From positions 1-33,723 of the forward strand of contig JANYEB010000030.1 in assembly GCA_025363355.1 (NCBI GenBank): a DNA stretch of 33,723 nucleotides, written 5' to 3'. Position numbers and translations under genes: made by a program. The notes under the pieces were generated by a model, which searched no databases, had not been told where the DNA came from, and worked only from the letters and a program-made list of their open reading frames with translations. This stretch comes from Chitinophagaceae bacterium (GTDB taxonomy: Bacteria; Bacteroidota; Bacteroidia; Chitinophagales; Chitinophagaceae). Below, piece by piece: positions 18,501 through 26,200 of the stretch (its first letter is position 1; every line of letters starts with the position of its first letter).

Positions 18501-21500
18501 ATTATAGACCAGATTCATTACAAGCTGGTGTGCCAGATTTAGGTGCTTATGAATTTTTCCCTAGTGTTCAACCTCCAATTTTGCCATCGATTCCTGCCGT
18601 ACCAACTGCCAACACAGAACAAACTTTCTATTTTGGAAGTGATACAGTAATGAGAATAAGATGGAAAGCCACACCTCCACCAACAGCAGAAGTTAGAAGA
18701 TATAGTGGTGTTGTTGGTCAATATATCTCTACTCAGGGACATAATGATTCAATGTATTATTATGTTAGTGTAAATGTGCCTGGTAACTTCTCTACTGGAA
18801 TAATGAAATTGTATTATTTAGATCCTTGGTTAGGCTCTATACCAAAAGTTGCAAGTGAATATCAACTTGGAATTGCTCAAACCAATGCAAGTGGTATATG
18901 GAATGTAAGATGTAGTAGCAGAAATGATGTTCGCAAAAAATTGCTTTATGATAGTACGGCTGTAACTTATCTTAGTAAATTCACTGGCTTGTATAACCAA
19001 TGTGTTCCACCCGAACCGCTTTGTTCAGATACAAGTAACGTTGGTACTGAGTTTTGGTTAGCATATCCAGCAAATCAATTAGCCGGTGGTGAAACTTTTC
19101 AATTGTATTTAGGCACTAGTGACGAGCCAGCTTATGTTACAGTATCTGTTCCATCATTAAACTGGGTTAGAACTTATAATATTTTGCCAAATACTGTTTT
19201 GGTGAGTGATATATTGCCACAGGCTGCACGTCATCAGGCAAGTGGACAATACTGTGATGCTATACATATAGAAAGTGATGTGCCAATTAGTGCTTATGCA
19301 CATTGTTGGGGTAGTACATCATCTGGAGCAACTATGTTAATGCCAACTTGCACTTGGGGTTATGACTATAAAATGTTAGGATATCACCAAGATTGGGGTG
19401 GTTTCAGTTTCTCATCATATTTTGTAGTTGCAAAAGAAGATAATACCAAAATTGCGATTGATAACACTGTGGCACCTTCTGGTGTACCACAATCGACAAC
19501 TGTAGTTTTAAATAAAGGATGTTGGTATCAGGTATTAGCAGCATCTAGTACTGCAGATTTGTCTGGTAGTTATGTTAGATCTATTTCTAACGACCAAGGT
19601 AAATGTCTTCCTTTTGCATTCTTTAGTGGAGATACTAGAACTTTAAACAGTAAGCCGTGTGGTGGTGGTGGTGATTTTGCTATTAGCCAAAACTTCCCTA
19701 GTAGTGCTTGGGGCAAAAGATATTTAACTGCTCCAACATCTAGAAGCACGAGTGCAGGTCAATATCAAGCTAATTTATTTAGAATTGCCTTAAAAGATGC
19801 CAATCAGATCGTAAAAGTTAACGGCACACAAATTTATCCCGGACCTCCAGGTTCTCCTGTTGGCGGATTTGTAGGATTTAATGTTAGTTCAACATTAATA
19901 CCTGGTACCCTAATACCTGCTTATTTAGAGTTTTTGTTAGATTCTGCTAGTTACATCGAATCTACTAAACCAATAATGGTTTGTCAGTTTTTGAGTGGTG
20001 CTTGTAGTGGCAATGGAGATCCTGATATGGCATTTATTAGTCCACTAGAACAAGGTATCAATAAGACTAGTTTTTATACGAACACTGTTGAAACAATTAC
20101 TGCTAATGTATTAACATTAATTGGTTCTACTAATGACACTCCTTCAATTTGTGAGGCTATAGCTAGTGGCCCTTGTAATCCTGTATCTTGGACTAAGTCG
20201 TACAATCATCCTTATTTCCCAGGAAAATCAATCTATATTAAACATTGGCCAACTGCTGCAAAACGTCAAGTTACAGTATCGGGTGACTCAATATTTACTG
20301 CTATTACTTATGGTTTGGGTAGCGTGGAAAGTTATATGTATAATGCTGGAACGAATATTTTAAGTTACTTCCCTGTTACACCACCACCTTGTAATAAAGG
20401 TGCAGATGAATGTCCAAATTACACTTGTGCTGGTACTAACTTTTCAATCAAAACAAGTATTTCTACAATTTACCCTGATTCTATTTTATTCTTTACTAGT
20501 AATATAGCTGGAATAAAACCAAATCAAAATTTTACTTTGAAGAAGCCATACACTCCAGCACCAACTTATTCTGTAAAAACTAATGGAGACACTGTTTGGA
20601 CTTTTGCACTACAAAACTATTTTGTAATTCCTCAGTCTGGTACTTATGTCTTGAGAATGAAAATGTGGAGTCCAGAAATAGAAGGTTGTGATAAAAGTAC
20701 AGAGTGGGAACAAAAAATTCAGGTATTGCCTTCACCAAAAATAGACTTTGTATTCTCACCAAGCATAATATGCCCTAATACCAATGTCACTTTCACAGCA
20801 GATACAATGGATGCTAGTTCAGGAGTATTAGTTAAGGACTGGTCTTGGTTATCTAGCCCTTATGGTATTAAGCAGGATAGTTTAAAGGTAAATAGTTACA
20901 CTTTCTATTATGGAAATGCAGGAACTGATACAGTAAACCTTCATGTTAAAACTGATGATTATTGTATTGGTGACACATCACATCTAGTGACAATCAACCC
21001 TACTCCGGTAGTAACTGTAGTTTCTGATTCGTTACAAGTTTGCTCTGGGAATACTGCAACTGTAAATATTTCATCTCCTTTAACTGGTGCTGTATATTCA
21101 GTTTATAGTGCAGCAACTGGTGGTGCTTTAATTACAACTAGCAACGGATCAACGCCATTTATTTTCCCTAATATAACTTCAGATACAAGTTTCTATATTG
21201 AATGTGTGTCTGCATCTGGTTGTGTTAGTGTAAATAGAAAACAGGTGAAAGTAACTGCAACACAGTTCCCAATTGCAACGGCAACTCCAGCAAGTATCAT
21301 TACTTGTATTGGAACTAGTGCTACTTTTAACGTTGCCAGTCCAGTTACAGGTGCAATTTATACTTGGTATGGTGCTGCAACTGCAGGAACTGTAGTAGGA
21401 TCAGGAAATTCACTAACAATAAATCCTGTAACTGTAGATGCTTCTTACTATTTAGAAACATCGTTAAATGGTTGTGTTAGTGTTACAAGATTCCCTGTTA

Positions 21501-22585
21501 CACTAACTGCTGCAACTACACCAAGTTTGGCTGTTGTAACAAATGCAATTTCAGTTTGTAGTGGAGTCTCAGCAACTTTTGCTATTGCAAGCCCAGATGC
21601 AACTGTTACTTATAACTGGTACACAGCAGCAACTGGTGGAACAGCAACAACAGGAACATCTTATACTATTAATCCTGCAACTGCAAATGCTTCATATTTT
21701 GTAAGTGCAACTTCTGTAAATGGATGTACAACTTCTCCTCGTTTACAAGTTGATTTAACTGTAACTCAAAAACCTGTGGTAACAGTTACAGCACCAATAG
21801 ATGTAACAGTTTGTAAAGGAACTACTCAAACATTTACTGTTCAAAGCCCTGTAACTGGAGTTACTTATAATTGGTACGATGCAGCAGTTGCTGGAACATT
21901 ACTACAAGGTAATTCAACAACATTTACAACACCAGCAGTTAATGCAGTTGCCAGCTATTATGTTGATGGAACCATTAATGGTTGCACAAGTATTAGCAGA
22001 GCAATAGTAAAAGTTTCTCCTCTTGCTAAACTTGATCCAACTGTTTTAACAGCATCAAGAATTTATCCTGATAGAATAGAATTTAAATGGTCTTCTGTTC
22101 CCAATGCAATTGGATATGAGATATCGATTAATGGAGCAACATTTAAAATTCCAAGTTCTGGTTCTACGGGGTTACAACATATTGAATTCTATACAAATCC
22201 AGGAGATTCAGCTAATGCTGTTGTAAAGGTTAAAGGGGCAAATCCTTGTCAAGATACCATATCAAATATTGCTTATGGAATTACTGTAGCCAACAAAACT
22301 TACTATCCAAACTCATTCACTCCAAATGGTGATGGTAAAAATGATAAAATAGTAATTTGTGGTTCTTCAATTAAAGAATTACGATATGCTGTATTTAATC
22401 AATTTGGAGAGAAAATTTGGGAAACAACAACTGCTAATGTTGATGCAAAAGGATGTTACACACTTTGGGATGGAACACAAAGAGGTATTCCTCAACCAAC
22501 AGGTGTTTACATTTATGCAAGTAGAATTGTTTTCTTAGATGGAAAAGTTGAAGAGAAAAATGGTAGCATTAATTTGGTGAGATAA
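12590..22585 (+). CDS. Giant secreted beta-helix/Ig-like/IgGFc-binding-like protein, T9SS type B (3331 aa)
   Basis: Signal peptide residues 1-30 (SFLLVLLFTFMCSTAIS before Gln31). Order of parts: N-terminal beta-sandwich (about 31-215); three supermodules, each an Ig-like domain plus a right-handed beta-helix (about 222-797, 798-1396 and 1397-1990), each closing with a PD(I/L)GA(F/W/Y)EF signature; a linker; an IgGFc-binding-like domain (about 2148-2600, opening SNVGTEFWLAYPANQ and containing SSGATMLMP, TWGYDY and VCQFLSGAC); a PKD-like segment (about 2715-2800); four Ig-like repeats (2803-3148); an fn3-like segment; and a C-terminal T9SS type B/gliding-motility domain from about 3237 (YPNSFTPNGDGKNDK, VFNQFGEKIWET, LWDGTQRG). 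Predicted to be exported through T9SS to the cell surface or medium and to act in adhesion or matrix binding. No catalytic residues are recognised. The frame is intact for 10 kb, arguing for selection. Confidence 0.93.
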   Translation: MIKNTTSFFVKKSSFLLVLLFTFMCSTAISQIDITLGTGTATNTATTYPCPLQDNYEGSRAQFLFRAAELKTAGMDSGKIFSIKFNVTSLNTFSGQIDSLKILMGHTTTTALNATAWVPDATQQVYGAVNYTPTVGINTLTFTTPFDWNGTSNIIIQICNGATGSVFTDNVSVTQSTTTFNSSHTRVQDANPAMCATVTTTNTGTQTLRPNFTFSWLPKLLCSGTPTIGAASATPSNVCFGQNVTLTVAGVPIASGFTYEWQSATSAAGPFVAIPGGSTKTFVTTQTANTWYQIKIVCTNTNDSVYSNVVAVTTPTLLGGVYTIDNQPTTYPTGTSFKNFNAAYNAMKCGIISPVVFNVVSGTGPYVEQLIINGKIPGSSPTNTITFNGNGNAIQFAGTTTNERAIIKLKGAKYFIFDSLKVDASVGTYGIGFHLTNNADSNIIRKCSIFSSTANTTAGSTAGIAISGADNNAVGLGATLCDNNAIISNTIIGGYYGITQTADFAGGANGGNIITGNNIKDFYRYGIYTNGSYNCIVDHNKISRPTRATLGAFDGIYFTGQSNNAHVFRNRIFSPFKAVPTNNGAAIGINLDNASASSTNDYLIDNNLIYDFVHTGAQVGINNNASANVQIIHNTISLDDDASTGATTCRGYSQSGAGAVSVVFFNNLITVSRGGTGTKHCIYIASGSPAPVAGDNNDYYMDAAAGSNHIGFYTANRTNLSDWQGIMLPFSVDQNSLSIQPVYYQPLPASDTSNYHPTNAAMDNHGVNLGVPSTYDLDSLTRDPLTPDIGAFEFVPPPCVPGSLNGVTQIRIFNKLVLSDTTVCENTPVKLSVKVVGPYGSAQTFQWERVKNLANTPDTFGAPMLLPDTLFNTNDTSYYYRCKISCLGVDFYTDWRLLNSISSMPAGNYSINSSYPFPPLIDSNYVPGFTGADFRNYKSAVNAMRYCGIKGTGDVIFTVVPTTGPYVEQVRIDSVAGANVNRQVRFKGSNTTLIFPVALPTASNDRAVIKLTRADFINFDSIVIDASAGATYGYGVQLVNNADSNTVTNCTISANATAVNQNFAGIVVNAADAGITTPGNTLCDGNIFEGNTITGGYYGITLVGSAANPIDGNKVSKNNISDFYNTGVYLAGARNTIIDGNTFSRPTRTSVGVGTGVSLTAVVSLATTISNNRFTNFYGGQPTGVTGTYGVSINGVDATPGNENRVFNNAFYNLNGLGFAYALYNNGSDNVLYHHNSISLDNPTVVSTGIGAGFYQTVTALGIQFKNNIVNVTRGGIAAKYCINLNTAASAAGFETNNNVLYIDGAVTNGHIGYLSTNKTTFASWQTAQAPKFDSLSFNYDPLFTDITTGNLKPQFYVIDNKGEDVGITTDILGLPRPTIPGNLPDIGAWEFTAATCPTPLLAGTATVTPSSGLCLEAPIRLNLTGNSPVGQINFQWQDSIANGTWQNLGPVKYSPIYDTLTSVRNYYRCIVTCAATGATTTSTVAVENLNPLLPLGTYTIDNTIPTTPIVFPNTTHLPGDNFNSFADAVTAMQCGILGSVVFDVKIGTGSYNEQVRIPYIAGSSASKTITFQGSGGVATDKILTYANADAINNYVLRFDSCTYVTFKDLTIENTNATFGRVIDFVVRASNDRVLNCIVKTPLTTLTANTQAAIFSSPTKGTNLTIKGNTITGGANGVYFRGTSGSLTNVVATYGHLIDSNNISAQYGAGIFAEFSLGLQISKNHISYNTPSANATAGIYANYCDSGFNLVNNRIDINNTTAAIEGIHIQNTANGTKAGTCLVNGNEVYADNANTGKINGIYITSSNYVDVKNNVIAVNSGDSTATYGLVGLNNTGNVSYYHNSVSVTALGTKTAAAQLTQTATGAYKLTNNIFSNTGGGRAMYQSNLANFTSDYNMLYTTGTNLIVAAAVNYPSITAWVKASGRDKWSMVYAPAFVSNQDLHPDIANENSWAMQGRAIQIKGNVTDINGNYRPDSLQAGVPDLGAYEFFPSVQPPILPSIPAVPTANTEQTFYFGSDTVMRIRWKATPPPTAEVRRYSGVVGQYISTQGHNDSMYYYVSVNVPGNFSTGIMKLYYLDPWLGSIPKVASEYQLGIAQTNASGIWNVRCSSRNDVRKKLLYDSTAVTYLSKFTGLYNQCVPPEPLCSDTSNVGTEFWLAYPANQLAGGETFQLYLGTSDEPAYVTVSVPSLNWVRTYNILPNTVLVSDILPQAARHQASGQYCDAIHIESDVPISAYAHCWGSTSSGATMLMPTCTWGYDYKMLGYHQDWGGFSFSSYFVVAKEDNTKIAIDNTVAPSGVPQSTTVVLNKGCWYQVLAASSTADLSGSYVRSISNDQGKCLPFAFFSGDTRTLNSKPCGGGGDFAISQNFPSSAWGKRYLTAPTSRSTSAGQYQANLFRIALKDANQIVKVNGTQIYPGPPGSPVGGFVGFNVSSTLIPGTLIPAYLEFLLDSASYIESTKPIMVCQFLSGACSGNGDPDMAFISPLEQGINKTSFYTNTVETITANVLTLIGSTNDTPSICEAIASGPCNPVSWTKSYNHPYFPGKSIYIKHWPTAAKRQVTVSGDSIFTAITYGLGSVESYMYNAGTNILSYFPVTPPPCNKGADECPNYTCAGTNFSIKTSISTIYPDSILFFTSNIAGIKPNQNFTLKKPYTPAPTYSVKTNGDTVWTFALQNYFVIPQSGTYVLRMKMWSPEIEGCDKSTEWEQKIQVLPSPKIDFVFSPSIICPNTNVTFTADTMDASSGVLVKDWSWLSSPYGIKQDSLKVNSYTFYYGNAGTDTVNLHVKTDDYCIGDTSHLVTINPTPVVTVVSDSLQVCSGNTATVNISSPLTGAVYSVYSAATGGALITTSNGSTPFIFPNITSDTSFYIECVSASGCVSVNRKQVKVTATQFPIATATPASIITCIGTSATFNVASPVTGAIYTWYGAATAGTVVGSGNSLTINPVTVDASYYLETSLNGCVSVTRFPVTLTAATTPSLAVVTNAISVCSGVSATFAIASPDATVTYNWYTAATGGTATTGTSYTINPATANASYFVSATSVNGCTTSPRLQVDLTVTQKPVVTVTAPIDVTVCKGTTQTFTVQSPVTGVTYNWYDAAVAGTLLQGNSTTFTTPAVNAVASYYVDGTINGCTSISRAIVKVSPLAKLDPTVLTASRIYPDRIEFKWSSVPNAIGYEISINGATFKIPSSGSTGLQHIEFYTNPGDSANAVVKVKGANPCQDTISNIAYGITVANKTYYPNSFTPNGDGKNDKIVICGSSIKELRYAVFNQFGEKIWETTTANVDAKGCYTLWDGTQRGIPQPTGVYIYASRIVFLDGKVEEKNGSINLVR
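13255..18560 (+). repeat. Three tandem Ig-like + beta-helix supermodules inside the first giant gene
   Basis: Units begin near 13255, 14983 and 16779 and run about 576, 599 and 594 residues. Each starts with an Ig-like domain having Cys and a WQ/WE core, then a (G-x-Y-x-I-D/N) strand, a phrase like FNAAYNAMKCGI / YKSAVNAMRYCGI / FADAVTAMQCGI, then (TGPYVEQ or TGSYNEQV), and beta-helix turns with NN(A)DSN. Each ends in PDIGAFEF, PDIGAWEF or PDLGAYEF. Sequence identity is modest, so the triplication is old. Confidence 0.82.
20995..22030 (+). repeat. Four tandem Ig-like repeats (about 85 aa) before the C-terminal domain of the first giant protein
   Basis: The repeats share V(C)(S/I/K)G near the start, SP(V/L/D)TG-x-x-Y-x-(W)Y-x-AA in the middle and SYY/SYF...NGC(V/T)S at the end, matching the Ig-like modules often linked to gliding-motility C-terminal domains. 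Units start near 20998, 21269, 21519 and 21772. Each holds two Cys that could form the intradomain disulphide. Confidence 0.8.
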
Positions 22586-22616
22586 TCTCAGCAAATCATA
22601 TTAGGTATTATATTTA

Positions 22617-22648
22617 TGGTAGAGACGTACATTAGTGCGTCTCTACCA
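22617..22648. repeat. REP-like hairpin (GTAGAGACG...CGTCTCTAC)
   Basis: An 11-bp perfect stem, TGGTAGAGACG / CGTCTCTACCA, extends to 14 pairs with one G-T wobble, leaving an ATTA loop. It lies 31 bases after the first giant gene and has only a weak T-rich tail, so it could terminate transcription, but it has the form of dispersed palindromic repeats. From memory, similar GTAGAGACG hairpins are highly iterated in some bacterial genomes; I cannot count copies here. Confidence 0.65.
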
Positions 22649-22679
22649 ATGTTAAAAAAGTTCTTTTAAATATGCTGTC

Positions 22680-23096
22680 GAAATGATTTCTACACGTCAC
22701 AGAATAGTTCCTACACGTCACGGAATAGTTCCTACACGTCACAGAATGATTTCTGCACATCACGGAATAGTCCTGAACGTCACGGGATAGTTCCTGTACG
22801 TCACGGAATACTTCCTGCATATCACGGAATAATTCTACACGCCACAGAATAGTTCCTGCACGTCACGGAATAATTCCTACACGTCATAGAATAATTTCTG
22901 CATATCACGGAATAATTCTACACGCCACAGAATAGTTCCTTCACGTCACGGAATAGTTCCTGAATGTCGCAGAATAGTTCCTGCACGTCACGGAATAGTT
23001 TCTGCACGTCACAGAATGATTTCTGCACGTCATAGAATAGTTCCTAGGCATCGCAGCACAGCTTTTTTGCATCATAGAATAGCTACAAGAAAGCAC
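22680..23096. repeat. Minisatellite of about 20 tandem 21-bp units between the two giant genes
   Basis: Units begin RGAATAGTTCC and end CACGTCAC. By hand I count 20 consecutive units starting at 22680; seventeen are close copies and the last three (from 23034) decay. Three units are 20 bp (22764, 22826 and 22909), the last two being identical (GGAATAATTCTACACGCCAC). There are no unique spacers, so it is not CRISPR. The minus strand reads as heptapeptides close to SVTCRNY and the plus strand as GIVPTRH, but the 20-bp units break every long frame. Flanks of the 630-base gap (22649-22679 and 23097-23215) are plain AT-rich sequence with no gene seen. Confidence 0.93.
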
Positions 23097-23215
23097 AAAA
23101 CGTTTTTTCTGCTAAATGAAAAGAGATAAAATTCACTTTTAAAACAAAAGAGTGTCTTACCAACCTTAAAAGAAACAGTTGAGGTATATAAAATTGAAAG
23201 TTTTAATAAAATATT

Positions 23216-26200
23216 ATGAATAGGATTTCTAGATTTTTGGCTTTTTTTATTTTTTCAGTTGCAGGATTTTCAGCATCTGCCCAAAACATTTCCAACAAAG
23301 GGAAAGATTTTTGGGTAGGTTATGGCTTCCACCAATATATGCAGAACCCTGCGGATAATAGCCAAAATATGACTCTATACATTAGTGTAGAGGGACTACC
23401 AGTTGGTGTACCTTATGCTACTGTTACTATTACCATAGATAGTAGTGGTTTAACACCAGGTTTGTGGTGGAAAAGGGTTTATCATATTGCCCCTTATACT
23501 GTGCTTTCTTTGGATAATAATGCAACACCAGCTTTTTCAGCTAGTCCTGCTACGGCTTTAACCTGGGGTCCTTTACCCAAAGGTCCTGCACCTGCTGCAA
23601 CTATTGCTGCAGATCATACTTCGCCGAACTTTGATTGTAGATTATATACCGATCCTTGCCCAGCTGGAACTGGAGGATTTGGGTTGTTTAGAAAAAAGGG
23701 AATACATATTACGGGTGATTATGATATTGTAGCTTATGCACATACTTATGGGGGTGTTTCTTCGGGAGCAACAATGCTATTGCCAACCAATTCCTGGGGT
23801 TATTCTTATACAACTATAAATAGTAAGCAAATTAATGCTGGTGGTATTGGATATAATTTCTTTTATGTAATGGCTTACGAAGACTCCACAAGAGTTAAAA
23901 TTACTGGTTCTGCAACACCCCGGGCAACAGGTGCTTGTACTTTTACACCACCAACACCTGGAACTCCCTTTATTGTGAATTTAAATAAAGGACAAATTTT
24001 TCAATATATTGGTGATGCTGATAATGGAGGAAATGGTGTTGAACTTACAGGATCACGTGTAGAGTCGGTACCAAATGCAGTAGGTAAATGTAAGAAAGTA
24101 GCTGTTTTTGCAGGTAGTGCTAGAACTAGGGGGGAAGATGATTGTGGAACGGGTAGTGGAAGAGATAATGATATGCAGCAATGTTTTCCCGAACATACCT
24201 GGGGTAGGAGATATGCCACCTCTCAATTTGCAAATGCTGGTGGTAGTACTAATTTGCAACCCAATCAATTATCACAAGGTATATACAAAATTGTAGCAAA
24301 AGATGCAGGGACTTTAGTTACTATTAATGGAGGAGCTCCAATTGCTATACCACTTGGAAGTAGTTATAGGTTTAGCAATAGCACAGCTAATTTAATCGTA
24401 TCTAATAATCCTATTGCTGTTGCTCAGTTTATGAGTGGTGCTTGTCAAACTGGTTTGGGAGATCCAGAGATGATTTACTTGAGCCCTATTGAACAATCAA
24501 TTAGTCAGGTAGGGTTTTATCGAAATACCCAGGAATCAATACAAGCAAATTTTGTAAATATTATTATTCCTGATAGTGGATTAGCCAAACTTAGAATTGA
24601 TGGTGCTTTAAATCCGTGGGGTGGCAATTCTTATGTTTATAATCATCCAAATCTACCAGGATATAAAGTAGTTGTAAAAGGATGGGCAGCAGCTAAAGCA
24701 CAAACTATTATTAGCAGTAATGCAAGATTTAATGCCATCACTTATGGTCTTGGAAATTTTGAAAGTTATGGTTATAGTGGAGGTGCTTATTTTAATAACG
24801 TTTCTGCAGTTTCAGCAGGAGAGAATGTTTATGACCCAATGGTTCAACATCCAGATTCAATAAGAAAGAAAAATCACGATTATACTTTTGATAGGTCGCC
24901 ATTTCAACTTAAAACCGCTGTAACTTTTCAGCCAAGAAAAATAGAATGGATTTTAAGCAGAATGATTGATACTAGTAAAGTTAGTATTTCAAGAGTTTGC
25001 GATGGCGTTAAAAACACAAACATTACAGATACAACTTCTGGTGGATATATCTATACTGCACCTTATGGATTTGTAGGAAGAGATACATTTTATATTAAGG
25101 GCTGCGACGAAAGTGGTGCTAATTGTGTTAATCAAATTCATATTGTAACCGTTGGAACACCTTTTGCAGGAAATAACACAACAGTTAATCAAACCACAGC
25201 TTTAAACACAAATATTCTAGCAAGTGCCTCAGCCGAGATAGCTCCAACTGGAGGTACAAATCCTTATACATACGCTGCTGTAGATAAGTCTGGATCAACA
25301 AAAAATACAAGTAATAAGCTTGGAATTTTAAATATAATTGCTACAACAGGTGCTTATAGTTATAAACCTCCAGTTGGGTTTACAGGAAAAGATACTTTTT
25401 ATTTAAAGGTTTGTGATGCTAGTCTTCCAACAAACTGCATCATTCAAATGCATATTGTAGTTGTTGGCAGTTTATTAGTTGGAGATACTATTGCAATTAG
25501 CAATGCTGCTGCTGTTAACACACCAGTAAATGGTAGTGCATCATCAGAAATTAATCCAACAGGAGGGACAACACCTTATACTTATCAAGGGGTTAATAGC
25601 ACAAATGTAGCATCAGTAACTAGTGTTAAAGGTGCTGCTATATTGGTAAATGCTACAACTGGTGCCTATACTTATACACCAACAACAGGCTTTACTGGCA
25701 CGGATACTTTTTATGTTAGAATTTGCGATGCAAGCAGTATTGCAAGTTGTTTAACCCAAATGCACATTATATCTGTGGGGGCAATTTTTGCAGTAACAAC
25801 AACTACATTAAATCAAAGTTCTGCTATCAATAAAACATTAAAAGGATATGCTTCAGTAGAAATAAATCCAACAGGTGGTTTAAGTCCTTATACCTACCAA
25901 AGTGTTAATAGCGTTGGTGCAGTAACTACTACTAGCAATAATGGGGGTTCAATATCAGTGGTTGCAGGAAATGGTATATATTATTACAATCCAATAACAG
26001 GGTTTTTAGGAACAGATACTTTTTATATTAAAGTTTGCGATGCAAGTGCAACAGCAAATTGTGCAACACAAATGCACATAGTAACTGTTAGTTCTTTATT
26101 TGCAGGAAACACTTCAACTGTTAATAATATTACTGTTAAAAATGTTCAAACTACTGGTAATGCTTCAACAGAAATTGCCCCAACTGGTGGAATTAGCCCT

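Noticed and set aside
22632-22820. Minus-strand open frame of heptads near SVTCRNY
   Set aside because: It arises from the 21-bp repeat being free of stops in that frame, spans the REP-like hairpin region, and the array contains 20-bp units that break longer frames; there is no sign of a real gene.
22680-23096. Possible CRISPR array
   Set aside because: The copies are directly adjacent with no unique spacers of constant length, and no cas gene is present in the window.
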